A stretch of DNA of 64,000 nt. It comes from Cryptococcus deneoformans JEC21. Lineage: Eukaryota; Basidiomycota; Tremellomycetes; Tremellales; Cryptococcaceae. The notes beneath the pieces are model-generated. The model saw only the letters and a program-made list of their open reading frames with translations. It did not search any database and had not been told where the DNA came from. This document shows, one piece after another, positions 33,492-45,941 of the stretch (the first letter of the stretch is position 1; each line of letters begins with the position of its first letter). A program made the translations under genes and the position numbers. The stretch is from positions 983,501 through 1,047,500 of the forward strand of contig NC_006686.1 in the NCBI RefSeq assembly GCF_000091045.1. The letters run 5' to 3'.

Positions 33492-36400
33492 ATGGACGGC
33501 GCACAAGACTCCCGCTCACAGCCTCCACAACCCCACTCTGAACAATCCAGCAACCCGATCCATCCCAACTCGAATATTCGCAGGTCTTCTCGGCTCTCCA
33601 TCAGTACTACGGCCGCCGAACTACCTTCAACTGCCAGTTCCAGAGGAAAGAAAAGAGTAACAATAGACGAAGCCTCCCTGCACTCAACTGATAGGAAGTG
33701 AGTTGTTTCTGATAATGCACAACCAAGGGCTCCCTTCGTATCCTGAATGGATCAAGGTGGGGCCTGTGAACGTCACCATTGCTGTTCGTCTTCGATACTT
33801 TTCATTCAAAGCTAGACGAAGCGAGGTGTCCTTTTTGAGAATTTTGTGATAATGGTACTGACTTGGGTCTTAGACAGCCACCACAACCTTCCAGTTCATC
33901 GATACCTGGCCCCGAAACCGATCGCAAAGGCAAAAGGCGCGTTACTCAGCTGTCATCCTCCGCGGAGACACCTCCAACGAAAAAGCCAAAGCGTTTTTCT
34001 GCATCATCTGCTGGGTCGACGTCGACTGCCACGAAAAGATACGAGTTACGAACCAAGCCTGAAGATCAAGTTTCCACTAGTGTAAAAGAGGAAGAGAAGA
34101 ATAAAAATTTTAAGAACATGCCATCCAAATCAAAGTGAGTCTCGCTTAGATTATTGGACTGGAAGTTCGCGAATGACCATGGAGTAGCCCCAGGAAGGGA
34201 AGCGGTTTCGGAAATTCAAGTGAACGAGGAAAGAAAGGCGAGACATGTAAGTTTCGCTGCCTCATTATAGACCCATCACTCATCAAAGATCAGCTGCGCG
34301 GCATCTTGTCAGTGATGAGTACGACGACGAAGACGATTCTCTTTGGATTGACGAGCCGGAGGGCGATGTGACGGTAGCAGAGGAAAGTGATATGGCCGAC
34401 GATTACGATCATGAAGAAGATGATGAGGACGATGAGGATGGAGATGGGGATGAAAATGGAGACAATGATGGTCCTGGCGGGGGCTTTGGCAATTCCGCCT
34501 ATGATCGCCTTGCTCGTTTAGCGTCAGAAAGCGGAGTTAATCTTGACGATGCCACTGCGGCTTTGTTTGGGTCTGGTTTCCGTGCGTTCGGTGGCGTATC
34601 TTCCGGCCTGTCAAATCGCTTGCGGAGGCTGAAGAAAAAACTTCATTCCAAACGAATCGCCACTCGACTTGCAGCGCTGCGAGAATGCAGCGAGCTGCTT
34701 CTAGTGAGCAACGAGGACACTCTCGGCGGTACCTTCTCTCCCACATCTTTCGCCACCGAATTTGTTGCCATCTTGGACGGCAGACCCAATATTGAAGAGG
34801 GCGAAAGTGATGAGGAGGAGTCAGTGTATGATGATATGGACGAAGACGCTCAGCTAGCTGCGGCATTAGCTCTTAGCTCCGGTGACGCTCCTGGAACTGA
34901 TGGTGAAGAAGATGAGATGGAATGTCAACTTGTGGCTTGCCGATGTCTGGCGCACTTGATGGAAGCCTTGCCTGGTTGCGGGCATGCCTTGGTCCAGATA
35001 GGAGCGGTGCCAATTCTTTGCTCCAAACTTACTGAAATATCATACATTGAACTGGCAGAGCAAACTCTTAGCGTGAGTATCATCAGAATACGACGTTGTT
35101 CAGTGCTGACTCTGTTGCAGACTTTGGAAAAAATCTCTGCAGAGTATCCCTCCGCAGTCGTCCGCGAGGGCGGCCTGGGTGCCCTGCTTAATTTCCTTCC
35201 CTTTTTCTCCACCAATGTACAGCGCACAGCTGTAACCGCAGCTGCCAATTGCTGTCGAAACATTTCCAGCGAACACTTTTCTAAAATCAAAGAAGTTTTC
35301 CCCATCTTGCGCGATACTCTTTCTTCTGGCGATCCTCGTCTTGTCGAGCAGGCCACACTTGCTATCGTTCGAACCACGGAATCCTACAGACACAATGCCG
35401 ATCATCTGGAAGGTCTTCTCGATGTTCCCACCGTGTCAGCGATCAATGCTCTTCTGTTGCCTTCTGGCGGTTCTCCGCTTATAACTCCTTCCACCTACAC
35501 CCACCTCTTAAAAGCTCTTACTACTTCTGCTCGTGGTTCTGCCAAAGTGTCAATTGCTTTGCTGGAAGCCGGAATGGTCAACTCGATCTATCAAATTCTC
35601 ACTGGTGTTCTTCCTTCTTCTAGCGAAGAAGGTGAGCACGGCGATTCTTCAAATGCCCAAGGTCTGGCTGGAAGTATTACCGATATGGCAGTGCTCCAAA
35701 ACCTTTCTCACCGACCGAAAGAACAAGTAGAGGAAGCGTTAGCGCTCATTTGCGAGCTTTTGCCCCCTGTACCCAAGGACGGAGTCTTTGATGCCAAGGC
35801 CTATAGCGAAAAGAATCTGCAAAGGGTCAAAAAGGGCCGCAAATCGGATAGTCCGTCGGATAGGCCGAGAAGGAGCAGTCGAGTGGCGGAAGCGTCCTCT
35901 AGCACTAACACTGCTGGACCCAGTACTCCAGTTGCCCTCAATAAAGACTCATCCGATCGTAGCCCGAGCGATCTAATCTCTGCACTGCAAGCCAATCGCG
36001 AGGCTGCTGCTCAAAGAGCTCGCAAAGACGCTGAAACCCAGATGCAATTGCGCTGCGACCTCTGCCAGAGTAACACCGAGCTCATTGGGCAATTTATCAA
36101 GACAGTCTTACCAGTGCTGGTTGATGTCTATGCGGCTTCCGTGGTATTAAGAGTACGAACAAAGGTACTTGTCGGTTTGGTGAAGGCAGTGTCGTTTGCC
36201 CCAGAGGAGCAACTGAACGTAACACTCAAGTATGTTCCAATGGCCAGTTTCCTCTGTGCTATCATCTCTTCCAAGGACAATGATGCTTTTGTCCTTCACG
36301 CTTTGCAAATTGTTGAGCTACTTGTGACCAAGCTCCCTGATATATATCAGGTGTCGTTCTTGCGAGAAGGTGTGGTGTATGAAATTGAAGCCCTAGCCAA

Positions 36401-39400
36401 TTCAGAAACGAAAAAAGAAAAGGCTGCAAAGGAGGCTACCAAGAACAAGGCTGGCGAGGTCGATAATGCGGATTCCAGGCCTGCTACGCCGTCCAATCCT
36501 CCTGGCGCTTCTGAAATCCCCGGCGATCTCAGATCACTTCTGACTCTTTCCGGTGTCAGCAATCAAATCCTTTTCGGTCAAACCTCTGGTCAATCGACTC
36601 CCAGGAAGTCCAGCTCCCACCTAGACCCCCATGATGCCAATATCATTCGTGCTCGTATGCTTATGGCCAAGAAGATCTTTGACACCGGTGGCGACAACCA
36701 GAAAGCGGCCTCCAAGGTACTGGCAAATATCAGTGACTTGGTGAAGAGGCTTTGTGAGCCAGGAGCATCTGAAGCAGATTTGAGAGAGGCCCTGAGAGAA
36801 ACAGCATCACAGTTTTCAAGTGTCGAACAAAGTCTGTCCAGCTTCGAGCTTCTTCAGAGTGGTTTAGTGGACGGTCTCCTTGATTTTGTGAAAATCCAGG
36901 GTCAAGTATCCCCCGCCGACAGGCAGGCAATGCTCTTTGATATATTCTCTGATAAGTCCTTTTCCAACCCGAATCCTTTGACGATTCTTGTGAAGCGTCT
37001 CCACGAAAGTCTCGGTCGATTGGAGAGTTTTGATGTGGAGACTGCTTTTGGAGGGGGTTCCGATCCTTCCCGCCCCTCAACCTCAAGTGTACATCGCACG
37101 ATGCGGATTCGACTCGTGGCAGATGAGGGCGAAGATATTCCTAAAAACGTCAGTCAGTTAGTCATTACCATCCAGGCTATTGCTTCTATTAAAAGCGTCC
37201 ATGACTATTTGAGGCCGCGCATTGCGGATGGGAATTTTGGCTCCGGATTTTCGCAAATGTTTGCGGCATACGCGGCAGGCAGGTCAGGTGGTGCCCCTGG
37301 GTCAAGCACATCGAGACTTCTCAACGCTCTTGCCGGCAACCCTGGCAGTGGTGCCTCACCCGGTTCTCATGCTGCTGCTCCGTCTGTCCCAGCACGAGCG
37401 AGCAGCAATGCTGAATCGGGCCCATCTGGTGGCAGATCGCCACAACGACGCCGCAGTGCCCGGCTTAATCCCCCTGGTGATGCTGAGTCTGCCGCCGATG
37501 AAGCACCAACGGCTGCAGCGAGGGTGACGTCTCCGTCCTCGTCTACCCTTCTTTCGCCTACTACATTGACCACTTCTGAGCGGAGGCCCATCCTGCCAGC
37601 TATGTCCATGGGAATGGATTTTGATGATGAAGAGGACTACTCGGAGGATGAGTACGACGCCCCTGTGAGTTATGACCATGCATATTCGATATATTCAGAG
37701 CTAATTTGGTGCAGGTGATCGATCAAGTCATGGAGGAAGATCTTGCTGCTACAGGACCCAGCGAAAGTGTTGTTAATATGGACGTTACTGCCGACGGGTC
37801 TCGTGTTGAGGCCAAGACACCTCAAGGCACTCGCATCGCCACTCCGCAACAGAATATTCCAGTCACTGGGCCATCCACTGCTACCTTCAGCCGCATTGCT
37901 CCATCGCGATCTAGTTCTTACGCTGGAGCTTTGAAAACGGAGCCTACTGATTGGCACCTCGAATTTTTCCTTAATGGTGAAAAGCTTGATATCCATGACA
38001 CCATCTACGGAGCAATCTACAAGCATAAACATGCTACTGGTCTCAGCGGCGTGAATGACTTTGTAACAACCCCAGTCATCAAATTTAGGAAAGTTGAAGG
38101 TCCACTTCCAACAAAGGAAACTGTTGCTGAGCGTTCATCGACAACTGCCTCGAGTCCCCTTCCATCTACATTCGAGCCATCCGTATCTTCGACTTCGAAG
38201 ATTTTACATCTTTTACGGGTCGTACACGATTTGTCCATTGATGGACGCGATAACTTAGGTGACGTGAAAGGCTCCTTGGACGAGAATCTGTTTGTGAACA
38301 ACAAATTAACTGCAAAGTTGACGAGACAACTCGAAGAGATTCTCATCATCGCCAGCAACTGTCTTCCTACATGGGCTATCGATTTGCCGAAGCACTTCTC
38401 CTTCCTGTTCCCTTTTGACACGCGCTATAACTTCTTACAGCTTACCTCATTTGGCTTCCCTCGTCTTCTTCTCAAAGTTCAACAGTCGAGCCGATCGCGG
38501 GACGACATGCCAAATATCGCCAATCTTCTTCGTCGTAAGGTGCGAATTTCAAGAACACAGCTCTTAGAATCTTGTGCCAAGGTTATGGAGATGTACGCCA
38601 CGTTTCCTGGAACCCTTGAAGTGGAGTACTTTGATGAGATAGGGACTGGTCTTGGTCCTACCTTAGAGTTTTATGCTCTTGCTTCCAAAGAATTCGCCAG
38701 GAGGAATCTTCACGTGTGGAGAGATGAAGATCCTAGCATTGCGGGCAACTATGTTCACCATCCTCACGGCCTTTTCCCCTCTCCTCTTCCTCGTGCTTCT
38801 GCTGAACTCGTGGCATCTCGTCTCAAGTGGTTCAAGACGCTCGGTCAATTTATCGGTCGCTCCATGCTTGATAGCAGGATAATCGACATCAGTTTTAACA
38901 AGGTTTTCTTGAAGCTGTTGCTAGACAAACCGATCAAGAAGAATCTGTCGACCCTAAGGGCGGTTGATCCCTCGCTTGCCCGATCGTTAGAGAGGCTGCA
39001 AGGGTATTACTGTGTCAGGAAGGAGATTGAAGCGCTTCCTATTCCTGCTTCTTCCCGACGGACAAAACTGGCTGCGTTGACCGTTGGCGACGCGAAACTT
39101 GCAGACCTTGCGCTCGATTTCACTCTTCCTGGTTATGATATCGAGCTCAAGCCCGGTGGTGCGCATATTGAGGTGGACGACAGCAATCTAGGTGAATATC
39201 TGGAAAAGGTACTGGATTGGACTTTAGGGTCCGGTGTGGCCGAACAAGTGAAAGCATTCCAAGATGGTAGGTCAAAATCATTGTCTGCTTCTGTTTTGTG
39301 TACTGAAAACGGTGATTGCAGGCTTCTCATCTATCTTCCCCATAAAGAGCATCAAGATATTTTCACTTGATGAGCTTTATCTGTTATTTGGCAACGCCGA

Positions 39401-39933
39401 TGAAGATTGGTCCCGCGAGAGTAAGCCCTTCATACTTATATCTGTCTCAACACCACGCTGACGTTATAAAAGCACTCGAGGTGGCCATCAAAGCTGACCA
39501 TGGGTACAACCAAGATAGTCGGGCTGTGCAGAATTTGATCGAGGTCATGTCCTCGTATAATAAAGAGCAACGACGGCAATTTCTCCAATTGTAAGTTGCC
39601 GCCTAGTTGTCACGCGGAGACAAGAAATTATTTTCTGACGCTCGATTACAGCATGACTGGTGCACCCAAATTACCCATCGGCGGTTTTAGAGGTCTCACT
39701 CCGCCGTTCACTGTGGTTCGAAAACCTCACGAGCCTCCCTACAAGGCCGATGATTATCTTCCTAGCGTAATGACCTGTGCTCTGGTGAGTTAAAAAAGTC
39801 CTTTTGCTATGGTGGGGAGGTGCTAATCCGGTTTCAGTACCTGAAAATGCCGGATTACTCTAGCAAAGAGGTCCTGGCTGCTCAATTTGAACGAGCAATG
39901 AGGGATGGCAGGGGATCTTTCCTACTATCATAG
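33492..39933 (+). CDS. UFD4: HECT E3 ubiquitin ligase UFD4/TRIP12
   Basis: Ten exons (33492-33697, 33874-34134, 34194-34246, 34294-35072, 35121-37664, 37715-39266, 39322-39420, 39473-39590, 39652-39784, 39838-39933) sum exactly to 1,946 residues. Order: a basic/Ser-rich N-terminus, an Asp/Glu-rich block (34380-34470), an armadillo-like region ([42 protein letters not shown]) and a low-complexity linker. The HECT domain follows ([45 protein letters not shown]) and ends with [18 protein letters not shown]. The catalytic Cys is codon 39776-39778. UFD4 adds ubiquitin in the ubiquitin-fusion degradation and N-degron pathways. All HECT landmarks are intact. Intron 1 (176 nt) is unusually long. Confidence 0.95.
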
Positions 39934-40409
39934 AAAACTCACAGCAAATTTCATATTCATATCATTTCACTGCCATAGCATTACAGCAATTCATCACTTG
40001 TTGCGCTCTCGACGATCGATCATTGGGGCGTGGCCTTCTTTCCATTTTCTATTTTCCGCCTGCAAAACTTCTCCTTCTGTATCGTAGAATCTCCCGTATC
40101 TGATGTACTGAGTCTGAGATATTAATAAGGAAGAAGGAAGAAATTTGTAATTAAGCGATAACCATGGATGGCGTGCCATTTTGCAGCCGGTTCCGAGATA
40201 GCCGGAGGGCCGAACACCGTAGCGTACCGACCGGGTTCGGTCGGGCGCACGGCGGGGCGCGAGGGGGGGGGGGGGGCGGGGTGGTTGAGGACCGACTTGT
40301 GGGATTGCTCATACACGATCACTCACTACTGTACGGGTGCTGCATATACTCGCTTATCGCCCCAATACTGTACTGCTGCATCCACAGCTCCATTTTACAC
40401 CGAACCATA
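39934..40409. promoter_or_regulatory. UFD4 3' flank and TUM1 promoter with G14 tract
   Basis: 476-bp spacer. A run of 14 G at 40263-40276 is followed by CGGGGTGG, and the preceding ~40 bp are also GC-rich. The tract lies 134-147 bp before the TUM1 start codon. No coding is supported. Confidence 0.6.
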
Positions 40410-41730
40410 ATGAGACTTCCATCTATCGCAAACCCCTATCTCAGGACAGCAAGGAGTTTTACAACCTCAGCTCACCTCAGAGTTCCCCTGCTGCTCACCC
40501 CAAAACAGTTTAATGATCTTCCCAAGGTGAGCATCCGTCCCCAGACTGCGACTTCTTTTCTGCATTAGCTGCATCCATGGTGAATTCGAGGGTCCAACGA
40601 TGCTCATTCTGCTGACGCCGTGCCGCATTCACTTATCAGCAAACTACTCTGCCCCTCGACGCCACATGGCATATGCCCAATTCTCCTCGCTCGGCGTTGG
40701 CCGAGTATCTCAACGGCCCACGCATTCCCAATGCTCGGCGTTTTGACCTGGATGAGGTAGCCGAACTGTCAGTCGGCAAGAACCCTTTGAGCTTGACTCA
40801 TATGCTGCCCAGTGCTGAGAGATTCAAGAAGGAACTTGGTAAGCATCGCATTTCGTTGTTTCAGCCACTATGTCTCTGACAGGCCCAAAGAGAAGCTTGG
40901 AATTCACAAGGATACACACGTCGTTGTGTACGACACCATTGGTATCTTCTCATCTCCTAGAGCATTGTATACGTTCAAAGGTACGGCCGTATCATATATA
41001 TATATATACTTATGGGACGCAGAGCGAGAGCTAACAGGAAACAGCGTTCGGCCATGACAAAGTCTCGGTACTTGATGGAGGACTTCCTAGGTGGATTGAG
41101 GAAGGTAATGAAGTTGAGATGGGCGAAGCGGGCGAAGTCGGGTCGAGCGAGTACCCCAAAGTCCAAGGTCCTAATAAAGATTGGGTTCGATGTGCGTTTG
41201 TGTTTGTGGCCCATCTTCTTCCCATTCTGTCACTAACCTGCCTATGCCTTTTTTTTTTAGCCTACGAAGAGATCGTATCCAACAGCCAGAAGCCCCTTTC
41301 GGACCCCACTGCAGAAATCGTGCTCGATCACCGGCCTGCCGCGCGCTTCCTGGGTATCAACTCGGAGCCTCGACCCAATCTCCCTTCAGGCCATATCCCC
41401 AACTCTCGTTCTCTCCCATTTACCCATTATCTCGTTCCTGCCACTGACAAAAAGCCCTTCACGAACTACAAACCGGTTCCCGAGCTGAAACAGGTCCTTG
41501 TGGACGGTGTAGGAGGCGAGGCAATGTGGGATGATATTGAGCGCAGAGACAAACCTCTTGTATTTAGCTGTGGGAGCGGTATGACAGCTGCAATCGGATG
41601 GCTGGCCAACGAGCTTATCAGAGAAACGGAGGGAAAGGCACCCAAGTCAGCTTTGTATGATGAGTCGTGGACTGGCTATGCCTTGAGAGAGGATAGCAAG
41701 ATTGCTAGGAACGGGCATTTTAAGCCATGA
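40410..41730 (+). CDS. TUM1: Thiosulfate / 3-mercaptopyruvate sulfurtransferase (TUM1-type, two rhodanese domains)
   Basis: Five exons: 40410-40526, 40640-40838, 40891-40980, 41045-41191, 41261-41730, giving 340 residues. The N-terminus (MRLPSIANPYLRTARSFTTS) is a good mitochondrial presequence. The first, inactive rhodanese domain includes DATWHMPNSPRSALAEYL, DTHVVVYDTIGIFSSPRA and VSVLDGGLPRWIEEG. The second contains DHRPAARFLG, GHIPNSRSLPF and the active-site loop CGSGMTAAIG, whose Cys is codon 41569-41571. TUM1 proteins pass sulfur from NFS1 to the URM1 tRNA-thiolation pathway or act on mercaptopyruvate. The acceptor of exon 3 (CCCAAAG) was chosen to keep frame and match the family. Confidence 0.9.
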
Positions 41731-42336
41731 CCCCAAACGATGCTTGGAAAATACATGGTAAACGTGTAAACATAGCGAATGATTGCCGAGTTGACAGGGA
41801 AAGAATGCGAACTGTATAATCACATGAACGGTGAAATAATGATAGGAATTAGTTGTTATTATTGCCAGTAAGTAGAAGTATAGATAACATTTGGCCTTAT
41901 GAATTGTTGAGTAATAGATTCTTCTCGTCCAGCAGCCAGTAGTCAGAATAATGAGTATTCTGATGAATGAAATGAAGCCGATAAATAGAGAGATACTCTG
42001 TTTGTTGTATATGATGGATAATTGACGAATAGCAAGTTAAATAATGACGCTTGAAGATGCTGTAGTTATTAATAACTATCATCCCGTTATTAATATTTTT
42101 GCCGGCGGAATCAAAAGCTACTTTCGAAGTTTGATATACGCACTAATTAAACTTGACCGGCGTGAAGACGTCTTTCACCGCTCCTCCCACCACCGACCAC
42201 GGCTCGATCCATAACATCGAACGCCATCTTACTCTGAAAACTTTGGGTCTTCTCCACCGCCAGTTCAGTTACCGCATATAACACTCAAGACAATTCAGCA
42301 GGGGGGTACCATTTTCATTAAAACTACAAAGCTGCA
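41731..42336. other. AT-rich intergenic, TUM1 to TIM10
   Basis: 606 bp, markedly AT-rich from 41760 to 42110 and more GC-rich close to TIM10. I see no gene, RNA or repeat. Confidence 0.4.
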
Positions 42337-42635
42337 ATGAGTTTTCTTTTCGGAGGCAACAGTATGTTCTTTACACACTTGTGATTTTGGGGAGACTCCA
42401 TAGCTCCGCCGAATCTTCTTGAAAACTGATCATTAAAACCAAAAGACCGATCTGTCGAGGGCTCTGTCGACCCCGCCAAAATAGAAATGGCCGTCGCTGA
42501 GCTCGATATGATCACAGATGTCTTGTACGTTCCTTTTCCCCCATTGGAGCTGCCTTCATGTTAGGTGATCTGGATACTAACTAGGAATATCGGCACTGTA
42601 GCAACCGTCTTGTCAACTCATGTCACACTAAATGT

Positions 42636-42694
<59 letters not shown>

Positions 42695-42695
42695 C

Positions 42696-42733
<38 letters not shown>

Positions 42734-42848
42734 AAGTCTCTCTACCAAGTGACAAGGTGAAAGCCGATTATCCATTTCAAGTACTGCCTTCGATAATATA
42801 GGGAAAAGTCTTGCTGACAAACGCATTTTCTAGGTAAACAAAAAGGTT

Positions 42849-42892
<44 letters not shown>

Positions 42893-42908
42893 AAGTTTCG
42901 GGAGGTAA
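42337..42908 (+). CDS. TIM10: Small Tim chaperone TIM10
   Basis: Four exons: 42337-42361, 42446-42524, 42602-42731, 42834-42908, giving 102 residues. It carries the twin CX3C signature of the small Tim family, CHTKC and CIDRC, separated by 26 residues. The start MSFLFGG and the [14 protein letters not shown] helix are typical of TIM10. TIM9-TIM10 hexamers chaperone hydrophobic precursors through the mitochondrial intermembrane space; the four Cys form two intramolecular disulfides. It has no presequence, as expected for this family. It is too fragmented by introns to show as one long ORF. Confidence 0.93.
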
Positions 42909-42919
42909 GGAGAGACGGG

Positions 42920-42957
<38 letters not shown>

Positions 42958-43402
42958 ATTTCTATAACACGTATGAGGTTCGAGGCGTGCTCAGTCACCA
43001 GATGACACTTTGGCTTACGCGCGGAGCCGAATTGGAGCCGAGTTTGGAGGTCTCCCCACATGTGAACTCTAGCCAACGCTGACACGGAGGATTGGGCCCA
43101 AGTCATTGTGGGCTTCACGGTGGAGCGAGCGACGATGTGGAGTGTGAATCCCAGTTCGCAATGATATGGCGGCAGACCCCGCCAGTCTTCTAGACAATTG
43201 ATTGAGTTCTGCCATTCGTGTCTGCGAGTAACCCTGCTCCCCCACTGGATGATGCCAATGCCTCGACTTGTTGCGGGTCAGCTTCATCGCAAGCCAGCCA
43301 CCATGAAGGCCGATATTGGGGGGCTGGCAGGTTTATCAAATCTGAATCGAATAACTGTTCGGATATGTCAGCCTCTAAAACCGCACCGCAAAAGTGACCA
43401 AG
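42909..43402. other. Convergent 3' flanks of TIM10 and the OCA-like gene
   Basis: 494 bp between two stops facing each other. No gene or obvious repeat is seen. Confidence 0.4.
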
Positions 43403-43418
43403 TCATACCTCTATATAC

Positions 43419-43453
<35 letters not shown>

Positions 43454-43645
43454 AGCACGGTACTGTAGGATAAATTAGCGTCGTGGCGATTTGAGCATAT
43501 CCAACGACCTACCTCCATGAGAGCACTAGCAAAGTTCCACCCTTGCATCATTCTCAGCGCTCCTACAAGACAACCAGTTTGATGCACCCCCAGCCTTTTA
43601 ATTGTAGCGATGCATTAGAGATTGGTGTCATTGGGAAAAATGCGA

Positions 43646-43684
<39 letters not shown>

Positions 43685-43709
43685 ATCCAAGATGTACGCC
43701 TCGAGAGCG

Positions 43710-43741
<32 letters not shown>

Positions 43742-43883
43742 GTCCGTTCCCGGGCGGCGCCAATGGGTGAGCCCTAGATGGACCTACACCAACTGAAATC
43801 AGCCAGGCTTGCCGGTGCAAGAAGGAGGACGGCATACAAATGAAATACCTGTTGTACGGACGAATTGTAGAAGAGGCTTGATG

Positions 43884-43920
<37 letters not shown>

Positions 43921-44044
43921 TGAGGCCGGCAAGGAAGGGCACTTGCGACGGAGTGGGACTGGCGGAGCGGTAGACGCCTGGCTCGACTATGGAGAAGAGG
44001 GCGGGGACCTGGACGAGGGGCTGGGGGGGGGGCTTGTTTGCCAT
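43403..44044 (-). CDS. SIW14/OCA-family phosphatase-like protein lacking catalytic Cys and Arg
   Basis: Four exons: 44044-43838, 43783-43653, 43594-43513, 43462-43403, giving 159 residues. The family pattern is clear: FSIVEPGVYRSASPTPSQVPFLAGLNLKTIISLTPEHP, then VHLGLTHWRRPGTDW, a helix before the P-loop, and GCLVGALRMMQGWNFASALMEYR ending RYVDEQYIEV. The loop that should read HCxxGxxRTG instead reads LIDPLGVHQTG. The Cys nucleophile is replaced by Asp and the phosphate-binding Arg by Gln. The Asp is formed just before the splice junction at 43653/43594 and is not affected by acceptor choice. Active members cleave inositol pyrophosphates or phosphotyrosine, and yeast has inactive-looking OCA paralogues. 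It is probably a pseudophosphatase that works by binding. Confidence 0.82.
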
Positions 44045-44330
44045 GGCAGTCGGCGGCGTATGTATGTATGGTGAGGTTATGATCTATATGGCGCCGCTGA
44101 ACACCCACCGGGATCGGGACAGTGAGCGTGAACGGCGCGTTTTTCGAGGCGGGGCGGCGCCGGCCGGGCCCAGATCTTCAGCTGGCCGCGGCTGTGTTCC
44201 GCGTTCTTTGTTCGCGTGTTGTTTGTTCGCGCTCGGACCTCTTTTTCTCTCCTCCCTCTAGTCCCTCCTTTTCCGCTAATTACGCACCGTCCACCTCCAG
44301 CTGGCCCACACTCTTTACAGTCCCTCCGGC
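44045..44330. promoter_or_regulatory. GC-rich divergent promoter
   Basis: 286 bp between divergent starts. It contains a GC-rich core around 44140-44210 (GGCGCCGGCCGGGCCC) followed by a CT-rich tract up to the plus-strand start. The GC-rich core is unusual for this window. Confidence 0.45.
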
Positions 44331-45941
44331 ATGCACCTCAGCGCCCTCTCCCCCCTCCTCCTCGCCCTCGCCCTCGCCAACGCCGACGCCAACGCCCAAT
44401 CCTTCGTCCCGGCACATCCTCGGAGACACCATGCCCGCGCCCTTGCAGTCGCAGACGCCAACCGCCCCCTCCTTCCTCGAGCGGGAGCCGTGGTAGACAA
44501 TGGCACTCTTGCTTCCATCGCCGCAGATGAAGCCGCTGCTTCCTCCACCGCAGCGACATCAACGACAGCGATCCTCAGCAGTGTCAGCAGTGTCAGCAGT
44601 GGCATCAGTGCCACATCGAGTAGCACCCTCGCCAGCTCAGCCATCAGCAGCGCATCGTCAAGTGAGACATCCAGCTCGATCATGACCACCAGTGCTGTGC
44701 AGAGTAGTGTGAGCATCAGAAAATATCACTAGGCGCCCTCTGCTCACATTTTTTTAGTCCTCGGCGGCGGTCTCCTCCACGACTTCGAGCGAGGAAATGG
44801 TACCTTCCACCACCTCTTCGGATATCGGTATGTCTATGCAAGATTGCAGCACCTGCTGACTGATTGTAGAGAGCTCGACTTCGATCTCGTCCACGGAGAT
44901 TATCCCGAGCACGACGTCGTCTACTACTTCTACTAGCTCGGTCGTTTCTTCCACCAGTACGATCATCTCACAGACGGATGTTACTTCTTCCTCTTCCTCT
45001 TCTTCTTCTCCAATCTCTTCCACCGCTGCTCACTCTACAGTGGTGCTGGTAACCACTGCCTCTCGCTCTGCAACTCAGTCCTCTACAGCATCGGCTACCT
45101 CTGAGGCGGACAGCTCGTCTACCAGCTCATCTGGGCTCAGCAAATCGGCCCTCATTGCAATCATTGTCGTCGCTTCCGTTGTTGGTCTGGCGGCTATTGG
45201 ATGGACAGCTTTCAGAAAGTGGAAGTTGAGACCGCGCAACAGGTTTGATTCAAAGATGATGCCCATTGATTTCTCGCCTCAAAACGACACCATGGATGAC
45301 GACTTGTAAGTGTGACATCCATGCGGCATATGATCATCCTAATTTTTTTTCTTTTTTTTTCAGCTTTGAGAAAACACTTGAGCGAACGACTTCTCAGACT
45401 TCGGCGAACCGTCAACGCCAGGAACTCGTGGCTCAACTTGATGATGATCCTAACCGTGTCGCCGGTGTTCCTGAACATGATTTCACTGCTGGGGCGGGTG
45501 TTGGCGCTTACGGATATCACCACGATCAGTATGCTGGTGAGCAGTACGAGTATGACCAGTATAACGCTGGATACGACAATGCGTACGAGCATGCTTATCC
45601 GCCCCACCCATCTCATGCAATGCAGCACGGATACGAGTATGGTCAAGACGGTGTCCTTCAACAACCAGCTACCGCAGTAACCACTGACTCGGAAGGCTAC
45701 GCGGAACTACAGAGAGGTCCTAGTATTGGAAGCGGGAGCGGACATGGGCATGGCCAAGTGCCAGTGATGAATGACGCCGGGGTGCACCCAGGGGAATTGC
45801 AGTTCCCTGTTGCCGATACGTATGGGCTTGGAAGACCTACCCATGGGGCCGATGGACCGTAAGTCTGATTTGGATGGAAGATTAATTAATGCTGATGGAA
45901 TGGCTACTAGTTATGCCCAAGCTGCCAATTTCCGGTATTAG
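44331..45941 (+). CDS. Ser/Thr-rich single-pass plasma-membrane protein (sensor/mucin-like)
   Basis: Five exons: 44331-44708, 44758-44827, 44870-45305, 45364-45858, 45911-45941, giving 469 residues. It has a signal peptide (MHLSALSPLLLALALANADANA), then ~220 residues very rich in Ser, Thr and Ala (likely O-mannosylated), and a single membrane segment (ALIAIIVVASVVGLAAIGWTAF). A basic stop-transfer stretch (RKWKLRPRNR) precedes a cytosolic tail with FDSKMMPIDFSP and a Tyr/Gly/His-rich region. The architecture resembles fungal wall-stress sensors and SKG6/AXL2-type membrane proteins. No WSC or cysteine-rich module is present. A role as a surface sensor or polarity marker is inferred from layout only. 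Confidence 0.75.

Noticed and set aside
34537..37679. Several antisense open frames of 100-150 codons inside UFD4
   Set aside because: They mirror the strongly coding plus-strand exons and show no independent protein features.
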